Below, in pieces: positions 22,971 to 31,086 of a stretch of DNA of 37,179 bases. A program made the translations under genes and the position numbers. The DNA lies in contig PWTK01000094.1 in the NCBI GenBank assembly GCA_003563895.1, positions 1 through 37,179 on the forward strand. Direction: 5' to 3'. Position 1 is the first letter of the stretch, and the number at the start of each line of letters is the position of its first letter. The notes below the pieces were generated by a model. It did not search any database, had not been told where the DNA came from, and saw nothing but the letters and a program-made list of their open reading frames with translations. This DNA is from Syntrophomonadaceae bacterium. Lineage in GTDB: Bacteria > Bacillota > Dethiobacteria > DTU022 > UBA8154.

Positions 22971-24068
22971 CAACATATGCATTCGGATAAGCTTCATCAT
23001 GTCCGTTCTGCTGAGGATTCCCATCAGCTCCCCGCCTTCCACCACCAAAATCCTTCCGACATTGCCCGCGGCCATTTTCATCATTGCTTCCACCGCTTCT
23101 GTGTTGGGAGCTACTTTAACCAATTTTTCTTCAGGGATCATTATGCGGGAAACAGGTGTGTTGGGCCACTCTTCCGAAGGAACCCCGCGCACCTGGTTAA
23201 AATCGACCAATCCCCGGAGCCTTCCATTATCGGCTACCGGAAATGCGCCGAACCTGTATTTGTAAAATTTTTCGACCAGCCTGTCCAGGGTGACGTTGGG
23301 CGAGACGGTTTGCACCTCAGTGCTCATGATCTGCGACACAGGAACGCCTTTGAGGGCCTGGTGAAAGACAAGCTGAACATAGCTGGACTGCCCCGCCTGG
23401 TAGAGCATCCAGCCCAGGAAAATGTACCAAAGCCCCCACCAGCTCGTTTGGAAGATCATTACAAAACCGATCCCGATGGCCAGAAAAGCAAATACGCTCC
23501 CTACGAAAGCGGCGGCACGGGTGGCGCGGATCATGCTTTTCATAATATGCCAGAGGCCTGCGCGGAGGACCCGGCCCCCGTCCAAGGGAAAGGCAGGGAT
23601 GAGGTTTATTATGCCGACGACGAAATTAACCTGGGCCAGAAACCTCAACACGTGATTCAACGCGATCTCGGGTGTCGTCAGATAATAGAACGCCAAGAAG
23701 ATGAAACCGAGCACGATGCTTACCCCGGGGCCAAAAAGCGCAATTTTTAATTCACCGGCCGGGCTTTTCGGTTCTTCTTCCATGTGGGCCACTCCACCGA
23801 AGATGAACAGGGTTATCTTTTTGATTGATATTCCTTCTCTTATTGCGACGAGGGAGTGGCCCAGCTCATGGAGCAGGATGGAAACAAAAATCAGGATGGT
23901 GGAGATGATCCCCATCGACCAGTAAACCGTAGGGGAAAACTCAGGCGCAAACATGGGATAATAATGTTGGGCCAGGGTAAAACTGAAAAGAGCAAAAACC
24001 AGCAGCCAACTAACATTTATTTCCACATCAATCCCAAAAACCCTGCCTGCCCTGAAAGAACCTTGCAA
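22953..24068 (-). CDS. Site-2 protease family zinc metalloprotease with CBS domains
   Basis: This 371-residue membrane protein is an M50-type intramembrane protease. It has several membrane segments, the zinc motif HELGH (67-71 from this start), NLIPAFPLDGGRVL with the third ligand Asp (163), and two CBS domains in the cytoplasmic tail (about 240-300 and 305-365). Such proteases cut membrane-bound regulators such as anti-sigma factors, and the CBS pair may sense nucleotides. The open frame reaches a TTG at 24101 without a ribosome site. TTG 24068, behind AGGGGGG and beginning LQGSFRAGRVFGI, fits the family best; GTG 24077 is a second option. Confidence 0.9.
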   Translation of the reverse strand: MQGSFRAGRVFGIDVEINVSWLLVFALFSFTLAQHYYPMFAPEFSPTVYWSMGIISTILIFVSILLHELGHSLVAIREGISIKKITLFIFGGVAHMEEEPKSPAGELKIALFGPGVSIVLGFIFLAFYYLTTPEIALNHVLRFLAQVNFVVGIINLIPAFPLDGGRVLRAGLWHIMKSMIRATRAAAFVGSVFAFLAIGIGFVMIFQTSWWGLWYIFLGWMLYQAGQSSYVQLVFHQALKGVPVSQIMSTEVQTVSPNVTLDRLVEKFYKYRFGAFPVADNGRLRGLVDFNQVRGVPSEEWPNTPVSRIMIPEEKLVKVAPNTEAVEAMMKMAAGNVGRILVVEGGELMGILSRTDMMKLIRMHMLLEKRK

Positions 24069-24605
24069 AAAAGCCACCCCCCTATCCCGGGCTCGACGCA
24101 AGATGTGTTTCGATCTTTATTGTTCGGAACAATTTTGCGGGTTCGTTCCGCCATGAACCTGCCATTTTCTTCTGTATTGAAACAGTATATCAAAAAACCC
24201 CGGTCGAGACAATCCTGGCCAAGATTTGTCACATTCCATCCCCAAACTCCCATGAAAGCGTTTTCGTTTATCGGCCTGAGCCAATTATTTTTGGAAAAGT
24301 AAACAGCCATTTTTGCCGGAGGATATTGATTGTTCGAATGTCAAGCAGTCATCGTGGAGCCGTGTTTTAAAAAAAGGGGACCCCACGCGAATAAAAGACC
24401 GATTTATTTTCATTTTTGGAGATTATTCACCGGTTGACGCAAAAAATGCCTTCTTGTGCGGAAGCATTTTTGCTATAATAAGAGAAAAGCCATCTTTTGC
24501 AGATTGCTTTTGTGGAGCAAGCACAAAGCCGTGCATAATAATTTGGTGGAGAGGAGTTGCCGGGCTCTTTTCGTTTGAGGTTTCAAAGAGGCCGGAGGCA
24601 GATTT
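24069..24605. other. Divergent intergenic region upstream of the phospholipid genes
   Basis: A TATAAT box (24474-24479) lies 126 bases before the decarboxylase ATG, with a weak -35 (TTCTTG, 24451) 17 bases upstream. Overlapping it, 24441-24471 can form an imperfect hairpin (AAAAATGC(C)TTC with GAAGCATTTTT). A TTGACG at 24434 is too far upstream of that -10 box. No gene was found. Confidence 0.4.
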
Positions 24606-25331
24606 ATGTCCAGATTTCCCATTGCCGGGCCGGGATATCCCTATATTATTGCAGCGATTGCTGCCACCATATTTTTCTGGTGGTGGGGAAGTGTATTGTT
24701 TTACCCCTCCTTTCTGATATTTTTTTTCATCGGCTGGTTTTTTCGCGACCCTTCCCGAAAAATACCGGAAGGAAAAGGCTTGATTTTAGCTCCTGCCGAC
24801 GGTCGGGTTATAAGGGTGGAAGAGGTCGAGGAATCGGAGTATATGTTCGGCAGGGCCCGGAAAATCAGCATATTCCTCTCTCTCTTTAATGTACACGTGA
24901 ACCGCTCTCCGTGTGAGGGGGATGTGACTTTTTGCCGTCATATTCCGGGCATTTTTCTTCCCGCCTACAAAAGTGAAGCCTCTTCCAGGAATGAGCGCAA
25001 TATGATCGGTTTAGAGACTGCTGAAGGGAAAATGATGTTGGTCCAGGTGGCGGGCATGGTGGCGAGGCGTATTGTGTGCTGGGTAGTGCCGGGGGACAGC
25101 GTAGAACCGGGGGTGCGTATTGGAATGATAAAGTTTGGGTCCTGTACCGAGCTTTATCTGCCAGCTGATGCACATATAAACGTAAAGGAGGGGGACAAGG
25201 TTCGTGGAGGAGAAACTGTTCTTGGAGAGTTTCGGAGAAGCGCTGAAAAAGCAGGTAGCCAATATTGTCACCCTGGGCAACCTTGTTTTGGGGATGCTGG
25301 CTCTATTCCAGGTGATGGCAGGGCGATATGA
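24606..25331 (+). CDS. psd: Phosphatidylserine decarboxylase (short, FGS type)
   Basis: This enzyme makes phosphatidylethanolamine from phosphatidylserine at the membrane. The 241-residue proenzyme has two N-terminal membrane segments (residues 10-46), FFRDPSR, LAPADGRV, FNVHVNRSP with the catalytic His, and a self-cleavage site GMIKFGSCTEL, where S179 would become the pyruvoyl group. It is the short FGS-type form rather than the E. coli LGST form. The conserved protein ends near VRGGETVLGEF, but the frame runs on for about 33 more residues with no family resemblance. These overlap the start of pssA by 128 bases in another frame. The ATG follows a GGAGG site. Confidence 0.93.
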   Translation: MSRFPIAGPGYPYIIAAIAATIFFWWWGSVLFYPSFLIFFFIGWFFRDPSRKIPEGKGLILAPADGRVIRVEEVEESEYMFGRARKISIFLSLFNVHVNRSPCEGDVTFCRHIPGIFLPAYKSEASSRNERNMIGLETAEGKMMLVQVAGMVARRIVCWVVPGDSVEPGVRIGMIKFGSCTELYLPADAHINVKEGDKVRGGETVLGEFRRSAEKAGSQYCHPGQPCFGDAGSIPGDGRAI

Positions 25332-25953
25332 GCTCGGCATTATTCTTGTGTTAATTGCGATGGTTTTGGACGGGGCCGACGGCAAGTTGGCCCTGAAGCT
25401 GAATGCGCAGAGTGAAATGGGCAAGCAGCTGGATTCGCTTTGCGACCTGGTTTCTTTTGGAGTTGTGCCGGCGCTGATTATTTATGAGGTATCCCTCTTC
25501 CACCTCGGCCACTATGGAGCAGCCATCGCGGTGCTTTTTCCTCTGGCCGGTGCCTACCGCCTGGCGCGCTTTAATATTGCCAGTTCGACCTCTTCCACAT
25601 TTTCGGGGCTTCCCATTACCATGGCCGGCGGCGTGCTGGCAGCTTTTGCCCTGCACGCTTATCTCTATGAAACCTGGATGACCCCCTTTTTTGTTGCTGC
25701 CCTGGCTTACCTCATGGTGAGCCGCATAGAGTATCCGGCGGCCAAAAAAGGAAGGGAAATAGGGCTGCCCAGGTTCCTCCTTTTATATTCCGCAATGTCG
25801 GGCTTTGTGCTTCTGATTCTCTTTAAGCGCGAGCTGGTTCTTTACCTTCTGACATTTTATGTAGTGTCTGGGCTGCTGGGAAAAATTATCCGCCTGAAAA
25901 ACGCTGAAAAGGAACGTTTTTCTTTTTCCTCGGCAGGAGAAAATGGGGATTGA
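25204..25953 (+). CDS. pssA: CDP-diacylglycerol--serine O-phosphatidyltransferase
   Basis: PssA joins CDP-diacylglycerol and serine to give phosphatidylserine, the substrate of the preceding decarboxylase. The 249-residue membrane protein shows NIVTLGNLVLGMLAL, then the CDP-alcohol transferase motif as DGADGKLALKLN and GKQLDSLCD, and LVSFGVVPALI. In the usual DGxxAR element the Arg is Leu here (L64), which is unusual. GTG 25204 follows AAAGGAGGGGG at nine bases and is the likely start, inside the psd frame. A TTG at 25222 would shorten the overlap but lacks such a site. A good terminator follows at 26199. Confidence 0.92.
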   Translation: MEEKLFLESFGEALKKQVANIVTLGNLVLGMLALFQVMAGRYELGIILVLIAMVLDGADGKLALKLNAQSEMGKQLDSLCDLVSFGVVPALIIYEVSLFHLGHYGAAIAVLFPLAGAYRLARFNIASSTSSTFSGLPITMAGGVLAAFALHAYLYETWMTPFFVAALAYLMVSRIEYPAAKKGREIGLPRFLLLYSAMSGFVLLILFKRELVLYLLTFYVVSGLLGKIIRLKNAEKERFSFSSAGENGD

Positions 25954-26123
25954 TTTTTCCTGCTTTTTCGCCGGCGCTTGAAGGAACAAGCTGCGGGCAA
26001 TAATCCAGGAAATCCAATGCTAACACCGGCTTTTTAGGTGATTTTATCGGGTTTGGAACGCTCTCCAAAGCAGCGGAGACTCCCCTCTCTGGCTGTTCAG
26101 GCAGCTCCCCCTCACACCATGTG

Positions 26124-26147
26124 TGCAGGTGGCTGACACCACCTGCA
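26124..26147. repeat. Perfect 9-bp hairpin downstream of pssA
   Basis: TGCAGGTGG (26124-26132) pairs with 26139-26147 around CTGACA. No U-tract follows. It could protect the 3' end of the psd-pssA transcript or mark a small RNA. Confidence 0.6.
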
Positions 26148-26198
26148 TTCTGAGCCAATCCTGTCGCTCTTGTCTTTTATGCCATGTGCTGGTTCACT

Positions 26199-26220
26199 AT
26201 GCCCTGGGGGCATTTTTTTT
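26199..26220 (+). terminator. Rho-independent terminator of the psd-pssA operon
   Basis: ATGCCC pairs with GGGCAT around TGG and is followed by eight T residues. Confidence 0.85.
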
Positions 26221-26347
26221 CGAGGACGTTGGGACCCGGTTAATGAGAAAAGACAGTAATAAAATTTGAAGAAATTTCCGTGCTGTGATTTTGTGATATG
26301 TTGTATGATGGAGCCAATGAGCGGCTTGAAAACCGCGGGAGGGCTAA

Positions 26348-26863
26348 ATGAGAAAAAATTTCATTGCCTTTCGCTGGAACACCCTGAAAAGGCGCTTCTA
26401 CAGCACCGTTCAACATCAGATCTTTGAAATAAAGGAAAAACCGCGCAAAGTGGCATTGAGCTGCACGCTCGGCGTCGCCATTAATTTTTTCCCCACCCTG
26501 GGGTTTGGCTTTTTGTTTGCTTTTTTGCTGGCCGGGCTTTTGAAAATGAACAGGGCTGCTGCAGCTGTAAGCAGCCTGGTCACCGCCCCGCTGGTCCCTT
26601 TCATGTATGCTTCAAATTTTTTTGTGGGTGGGGCTGTGCTGGCCCCCTCGATGGGGGCGGAAAGCTATTCCTATTTCATTGTGCAGCAGTATTCGAAAAT
26701 GTTGAAGATCGGTCAACTCCAGGAAAAGCTTTTCGGCTTCCTGGAGCTGTTTGGATTGACCTTTTTGGCAGGGGCGCTCATCAACGCCTCCCTTGCCGGA
26801 GTGCTCTTTTATCTCTTTGTTTTGTTTGTAATAAAAAAGAAGCTCAGGGAAAACGATCCCTGA
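26348..26863 (+). CDS. DUF2062 domain membrane protein
   Basis: The 171-residue protein shows the DUF2062 pattern: a basic N-terminus, then KPRKVALSCTLGVAINFFP, membrane helices from about residue 42, the conserved VTAPLVPFMYASNFFVGG segment, and a final pair of membrane helices near 135-165 ending in a basic tail. The function of DUF2062 is unknown; in some bacteria it is fused or linked to glycosyltransferases. The ATG follows GGGAGGG. It stands alone between the pssA terminator and the convergent lipid kinase gene. Confidence 0.85.
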   Translation: MRKNFIAFRWNTLKRRFYSTVQHQIFEIKEKPRKVALSCTLGVAINFFPTLGFGFLFAFLLAGLLKMNRAAAAVSSLVTAPLVPFMYASNFFVGGAVLAPSMGAESYSYFIVQQYSKMLKIGQLQEKLFGFLELFGLTFLAGALINASLAGVLFYLFVLFVIKKKLRENDP

Positions 26864-26943
26864 CTCCCGCGGATCTCCACGAAAAATTTTGCCTTCACCT
26901 GGCAAAAGCAGCCCCGGTTTTTTCAGCGCCCGGGATAGCGGAG

Positions 26944-27006
26944 GGTTGAACCATTATATTGTCAATGTGTCCAGGCTGCAAGGGGGGAATAGTGGTTCAT
27001 TCAACC
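26944..27006. repeat. Imperfect inverted repeat between convergent genes
   Basis: GGTTGAACCA (26944-26953) pairs with TGGTTCATTCAACC (26993-27006) with a four-base bulge. It spans the stop of the lipid kinase gene. It is a weak terminator candidate with no T-tract. Confidence 0.35.
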
Positions 27007-27909
27007 CGGCCTGCCGGGTGAGAAAAATTGCATCTTTTTGGGGTGTACGATAATGGACAGGGGAAAGGGAGGTCCCGTTTCCCCGTCTATGTCTGTGTCC
27101 AGTCCCAGGGGGCCGTCTATGGAAAACTCTTTTCCCTGGTAGTATTCCACCCGCGGATCATCGAGATGGAGGCCTTTCATTATTCGTGGGAAAAGGGGCA
27201 GCAGGCCCGGGATGCCTCCCAGATTTTTAAAAATGAGCAGGTCCATAAGGCCGTCATCGAGGGAGGCATTGGGGGCGAGGCAGCGAAACCCTCCCGCTCC
27301 TCTGCCGTTGAGAACAAGAAAAAGATACACTTCCGCTTTTTTTTCCCTGCCGCCGGGAAAGCGGATGCGCAGGTTAAAAGGCTTGTAAGCGGGGAAACTG
27401 CGAGCTCCCTCCAGGTAGTAAGCGAGCATTCCCATACGCTGCTTAAACGTGGAACTGGTCTTGTGGGCGACGTCGACCAAAAGCCCCGCCCCGGCGACAT
27501 TGAGAAAATATCTTTCTCCGTTCACACAGCCCAGGTCTACTTTTTGTAACTGCCCGTTCTTTATGGCCGAAAGCAGATCATCAGGGCTGTAGTCGACCCT
27601 GCCGCTCAATACTTCGGCAAAGTCGTTCGAGGTGCCCCAGGGAAGAATGCCGACGGGGGGATGATGCTCATTTTTCTTCAGCAGGGTGTTGACCACCCAG
27701 TTCAGGCTGCCGTCGCCCCCGGCCACGACAATGGCTGCCGTTTCCGGAAAAAGAGACTCCAACGACTTTTCCAAGCCTTTTTCCTTGAGCGGTATTGTTT
27801 CAACCCTGTACCCGTAGCGAGCGGCTTTGATGATGAAGTCTTCAATTTTTTTATTGCCGGAAAATGGGCTGCTTACCTGTGGATGAAAAATAAACTTGAG
27901 ATAGCTCAT
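27001..27909 (-). CDS. Diacylglycerol kinase family lipid kinase (YegS/DgkB-like)
   Basis: The 302-residue soluble protein has the catalytic domain of the DAGK/YegS group: an N-terminal FIFHPQ where GxxR-type family members have a nucleotide loop, VVAGGDGSLNWVVN, GILPWGTSNDFA, then the C-terminal beta domain with GFRCLAPNASLDDGLMDLLIF and SIDG. It would phosphorylate diacylglycerol or a related lipid at the membrane surface using ATP. It stands near the phospholipid genes psd and pssA but on the opposite strand. The ATG at 27909 follows GGGAGCG. The substrate is inferred from the family only. Confidence 0.9.
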   Translation of the reverse strand: MSYLKFIFHPQVSSPFSGNKKIEDFIIKAARYGYRVETIPLKEKGLEKSLESLFPETAAIVVAGGDGSLNWVVNTLLKKNEHHPPVGILPWGTSNDFAEVLSGRVDYSPDDLLSAIKNGQLQKVDLGCVNGERYFLNVAGAGLLVDVAHKTSSTFKQRMGMLAYYLEGARSFPAYKPFNLRIRFPGGREKKAEVYLFLVLNGRGAGGFRCLAPNASLDDGLMDLLIFKNLGGIPGLLPLFPRIMKGLHLDDPRVEYYQGKEFSIDGPLGLDTDIDGETGPPFPLSIIVHPKKMQFFSPGRPG

Positions 27910-28117
27910 ACTGTCGCTCCCTGACTTCCTACGAGGATATTTTTACCGGCTTGAAGAACCGGCCGGTTTTCTTTTCCGGTTTTCATCAACATTTTTTCAC
28001 CTATATTATTAAAGGTTCACCCAAATCTGTTTAATTCCTTCATACATAAGGAATGCGGCAAATATTTTCATTTTAACGCACCAAACTTAAGCTGTGTGGT
28101 TGGAGGGCTTATCCAAA

Positions 28118-28822
28118 TTGAACATCAAGGGCCTGCAAAAGACCAGCCTGATCGATTTTCCGGGAGAAATATGTGCCACGGTTTTCGTCGGAGGCTGCAA
28201 TTTCAGGTGTCGGTACTGCTACAACAGCGATTTGGTAATTAACCACGGTGAAATGCGGCATATTTCCCAGGAAAGGGTTTGCTCCTTTTTAGAAGAGCGC
28301 TCTTTCCTGCTGGACGGGGTGTGCATCTCTGGAGGCGAACCCACTCTCCAGGAGAATTTGCCGGGTTTTGTGGCGCGGATAAAGTCACTGGGGTTGAAAG
28401 TCAAACTTGACACCAATGGCGGGCGCCCGGAGATCATTGAGGCGCTGGCCCGAGCGGGGCTGCTGGACTATATCGCGGTAGACATTAAGGCGCCCTGGCA
28501 CAGGTATCCCATGATTGCTGGCGCAGAGGAAGAAGTGCCTCGTATAAAAAAGACGGTTCTTTCCCTGCTAAACAATGAGCTGGAAGTAGATTTTGAATTT
28601 CGCACCACAGTTGTTCCCGGTTTGCTGGATGAAGAGGATATGGTGGAGATCGCCGGGCAGATCGGGGGGTGTAAAAAATTTGTGCTGCAGCAGTTCCGTC
28701 CCCAAACGGGGCTGATGGATCCTGCCCTGGAGACAGTGAAGCCCTACTCCCCGGAAATAATGGAGCGCTTCGCTGCTGCCTGCAAAAGGCATGTCCAATC
28801 AGTGATCCTCCGGGGACTGTGA
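28118..28822 (+). CDS. Anaerobic ribonucleoside-triphosphate reductase activating protein (radical SAM, NrdG2 type)
   Basis: This 234-residue radical SAM enzyme begins LNIKGLQKTSLIDFPGEICA and carries the cluster motif CNFRCRYC (C27, C31, C34), then CISGGEPT and LKVKLDTNG. Members of this subgroup generate the glycyl radical of the class III ribonucleotide reductase NrdD. An earlier in-frame GTG at 28094 has no ribosome site. TTG 28118 lies about ten bases after TTGGAGGG and starts where the family starts. No nrdD is in the window. An alternative is activation of another glycyl radical enzyme. Confidence 0.88.
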   Translation: MNIKGLQKTSLIDFPGEICATVFVGGCNFRCRYCYNSDLVINHGEMRHISQERVCSFLEERSFLLDGVCISGGEPTLQENLPGFVARIKSLGLKVKLDTNGGRPEIIEALARAGLLDYIAVDIKAPWHRYPMIAGAEEEVPRIKKTVLSLLNNELEVDFEFRTTVVPGLLDEEDMVEIAGQIGGCKKFVLQQFRPQTGLMDPALETVKPYSPEIMERFAAACKRHVQSVILRGL

Positions 28823-29151
28823 GATCCACGAACCGGGAGGTGGGAGCATTTTTTCAGCATCATCGAGGCGAGAAAAAAAACCCCTGCTTTTCTGGGCTCT
28901 TCCTATAAGCTCGATACTTGTGTATTGTTATATTTTACCATGTGACGCAGTTACAAGCTTTCATCGACTTTAAGACATCTTGGTTTGCTAAATTTATCGA
29001 TATTTTCGGAAGAGCCCTTTTCTGTAATTGGCTGTCCAGCGGACGGCATCAAAGTTGACGAAAGCGGCGCCAGGCTGATAGAATGAGGTAGATATCCAAT
29101 ACATATTTAAATGTATTTTCCATCAAAAACAAAGTGGAGTGTTGAGAAAAA
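28823..29151. other. Intergenic region upstream of the ArsR-family gene
   Basis: AT-rich stretch of 329 bases. The only notable element is the palindrome at 29098-29117. No gene was found. Confidence 0.45.
29098..29117. promoter_or_regulatory. Candidate ArsR operator
   Basis: AATACAT and ATGTATT form a 7-bp inverted repeat around an AT-rich centre, 35 bases before the arsR ATG. The size and AT-rich form resemble ArsR/SmtB operators, so the repressor may control its own gene. Confidence 0.5.
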
Positions 29152-29472
29152 ATGAAAATTCTGGTCCCTTTTTTGAAGGCGCTGGGGGAAGAGGTGCGCC
29201 TGCGCATTATTAAAATGCTGCTGGAGCGCGAAATGTGTGTGTGTGAAATCATGGACGGCTTGAAGCTCTCCCAGCCGGCTGTCTCGCATCACATGAAAAT
29301 ACTCAAACAGGCCGGGCTGGTACGCGACCGGCGGCAGGGGAAATGGGTTTATTATTCCCTGGACAAGGAAATCTTTTCTTCGCTGGAAGAGCTTCTGGGG
29401 ACAGAGCTGTTCGAACCCGTCCGTCAAGGCAGCTGCGAACAGGCTGCGCCAACCTTGAGCCAGTGCAAGTAA
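29152..29472 (+). CDS. ArsR-family metal(loid)-responsive repressor
   Basis: This 106-residue winged-helix repressor has the DNA-reading helix LSQPAVSHHMKILKQAGLV and a C-x-C pair (C29, C31 in REMCVCEIM). That pair matches the C-V-C site of arsenite/antimonite-sensing ArsR, and two more Cys lie near the C-terminus. It would sit on its operator and release it when As(III) or a related metalloid binds. No ars transport or reductase gene adjoins it; the next gene is 345 bases away on the other strand. The ATG has only a weak ribosome site. The ligand is inferred from the Cys motif. Confidence 0.88.
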   Translation: MKILVPFLKALGEEVRLRIIKMLLEREMCVCEIMDGLKLSQPAVSHHMKILKQAGLVRDRRQGKWVYYSLDKEIFSSLEELLGTELFEPVRQGSCEQAAPTLSQCK

Positions 29473-29771
29473 GGTTCCTTCTTTCACCCCCACTGTAGCG
29501 CAAGGGGACATTGCCGGCCGCATTGCGCCCCACAGGGATGTGCCCCCCCGCTGCCAGGGGTACGGGGGGCAAAGCATGAAGCTCCGGAGCCCCGCCGATC
29601 TCCGGTCGCATCATCAGGGCAAGCAGGAGCGAAATATGCCGAAACACCATGCCTCCAACGCTTGCTCTTGCCCAGGAGGAGGAAGAATATTTCCGGCGGT
29701 TGCCTCATGGCTTTATGATTCTGCCTTTTTTTGGCCTGATTTTTTTGGAAAGAGCGGCCTCGATTATGAAG
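29473..29771. other. Intergenic region with a dispersed repeat
   Basis: Contains a degenerate copy of the GGGGACA hairpin repeat at 29491-29550 (GTAGCGCAAGGGGACATT, then ATGTGCCCCC). No gene was found. Confidence 0.5.
29491..29550 (+). repeat. Degenerate copy of the GGGGACA hairpin repeat
   Basis: AGCGCAAGGGGACAT and a distal GGGATGTGCCCCC pair in the manner of the hairpins at 8783-8813. This is the third location of this repeat in the window; all three lie between genes. Confidence 0.5.
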
Positions 29772-29808
29772 AAGAGCCCTGTTTGGGTGTAAGCAGGGCT
29801 CTTTTTTT
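29772..29808. terminator. Bidirectional terminator
   Basis: AAGAGCCCTG (29772-29781) pairs with 29794-29803 and is followed by a run of T residues. It serves the minus-strand aminotransferase ending at 29817 and anything read from the arsR side. Confidence 0.85.
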
Positions 29809-29816
29809 CCAGTTTC

Positions 29817-31040
29817 TTAAACCTCCCTGGAATGCAGCGGGGCTTCCAGCTCTTCAAGAAAAGATCCCATTCGCGACAGCCCTTTCTCTATTTGGGGCAT
29901 GGCCAGCGCGTAAGAAAGGCGCACATAGTTGGGAGCCCCAAACCCATCTCCCGGCACAACGGCCACCTTGAAATGCTCCAGCAAATGCTTGGCAAAACAG
30001 TGCCCGTCTTTTATGATTTCCCCCTTGAAGTTGCTGCCGAAGGTCTTTTCAATATTTACAAACATGTAGAACGCACCCTCCGGTCGGATGCACGAAAGAA
30101 GGGGCATATCGTCGATCCGGCTCACCATGAAGTCCCGGCGCTCTTCGAACGCCAGCCGCATCTCCTCCACACAATCCTGGGGCGCCCTCAAGGCTTCCAG
30201 CACCGCTTTTTGGGCTACAGCATTGGGGTTTGATGCTGCATGGCTTTGAATACTCCCCATGGCAGAGGCGATCTCTTTTTCCGAGGATGTGTAACCGATG
30301 CGCCAGCCCGTCATGGAATAAGTTTTTGACGCTCCGTTTACGGTTACGGTGAGCTTTTTGATTTCTTCCCCCAGCGAAGCGATGGAAATGTGACGATTAT
30401 CCCCGTAAACCAGCTTTTCGTAAACTTCGTCCGAAATGATGTATATTTCATTTTCAACGGCCAGGGCAGCAATTTCTTCCAGTTCTTCCCGGTTATAGAT
30501 CTTTCCGGTGGGGTTGCAGGGGCTATTGATGATAAGCGCCCGTGTTCTGGGTGTAAGGGCTTCCTTTAATTTATGCCCGTTTAACTTGTGATCGGTTTCT
30601 TTGCCGGTTTCCGCAACGACAGGGGTTCCGCTGTTCAGCTTAACCAGCTCGGGGTAACTGACCCAGTAAGGAGTCGGTATGATTACTTCATCGCCTTCGT
30701 TTAAAAGGACGGCAAAAACATTATCCAGGGAATGTTTTGCGCCGTTGCTTACCACGATTTGCTCCGGCGAATAGTTAAGCCCGTTGTCCCGTTCCAGTTT
30801 CTCGCAGATGGCTTCCCTGAGCTCCTGCATTCCGTTGGGGGGGGTATACTTGGTAAAACCACTGCGGATGGCGGCGACCGCCGCTTCCTTAATATGCTCC
30901 GGGGTGTCGAAATCCGGCTCTCCGGCCCCGAAGCCGATCACATCTACCCCCTGGTTCACTAATTCTTTTGCCCTGGCAGTGATGGCCAGGGTGGAAGAAG
31001 GGTTAATGCTTGCCGCTTTTCTTGAAATTGCAGCACTCAA
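29817..31040 (-). CDS. Aspartate-type aminotransferase (class I, PLP-dependent)
   Basis: The 407-residue enzyme is a fold-type I aminotransferase of the bacterial aspartate/aromatic group. It shows INPSSTLAITARAKEL at the start, GAGEPDFDTPEHIK, PYWVSYPEL, INSPCNPTGK, DEVYEKLVY, the PLP lysine in VNGASKTYSMTGWRIGY, and VRLSYA. It would interconvert aspartate and oxaloacetate with 2-oxoglutarate; a related substrate is possible. A GTG at 31049 is open, but TTG 31040 sits six bases after AAAGAGGTG and begins SAAISRK. It follows serC by about 46 bases on the same strand, so the two form an amino-acid biosynthesis operon. Confidence 0.92.
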   Translation of the reverse strand: MSAAISRKAASINPSSTLAITARAKELVNQGVDVIGFGAGEPDFDTPEHIKEAAVAAIRSGFTKYTPPNGMQELREAICEKLERDNGLNYSPEQIVVSNGAKHSLDNVFAVLLNEGDEVIIPTPYWVSYPELVKLNSGTPVVAETGKETDHKLNGHKLKEALTPRTRALIINSPCNPTGKIYNREELEEIAALAVENEIYIISDEVYEKLVYGDNRHISIASLGEEIKKLTVTVNGASKTYSMTGWRIGYTSSEKEIASAMGSIQSHAASNPNAVAQKAVLEALRAPQDCVEEMRLAFEERRDFMVSRIDDMPLLSCIRPEGAFYMFVNIEKTFGSNFKGEIIKDGHCFAKHLLEHFKVAVVPGDGFGAPNYVRLSYALAMPQIEKGLSRMGSFLEELEAPLHSREV

Positions 31041-31086
31041 TGAAAACACCTCTTTGTTTTGTATATGGGAAGATGGAATAACCGTT

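Larger units (their letters stand above)
25954..26347. other. Intergenic region with two hairpins
   Basis: It holds a perfect 9-bp hairpin at 26124-26147 (TGCAGGTGG, six-base loop) and the pssA terminator at 26199-26220. No gene was found. Confidence 0.5.

Noticed and set aside
27945-27975. Plus-strand terminator (ACCGGC stem with T-rich tail)
   Set aside because: The shape fits, but no plus-strand gene ends upstream of it; it lies in the leader of the minus-strand lipid kinase, so a role could not be supported.
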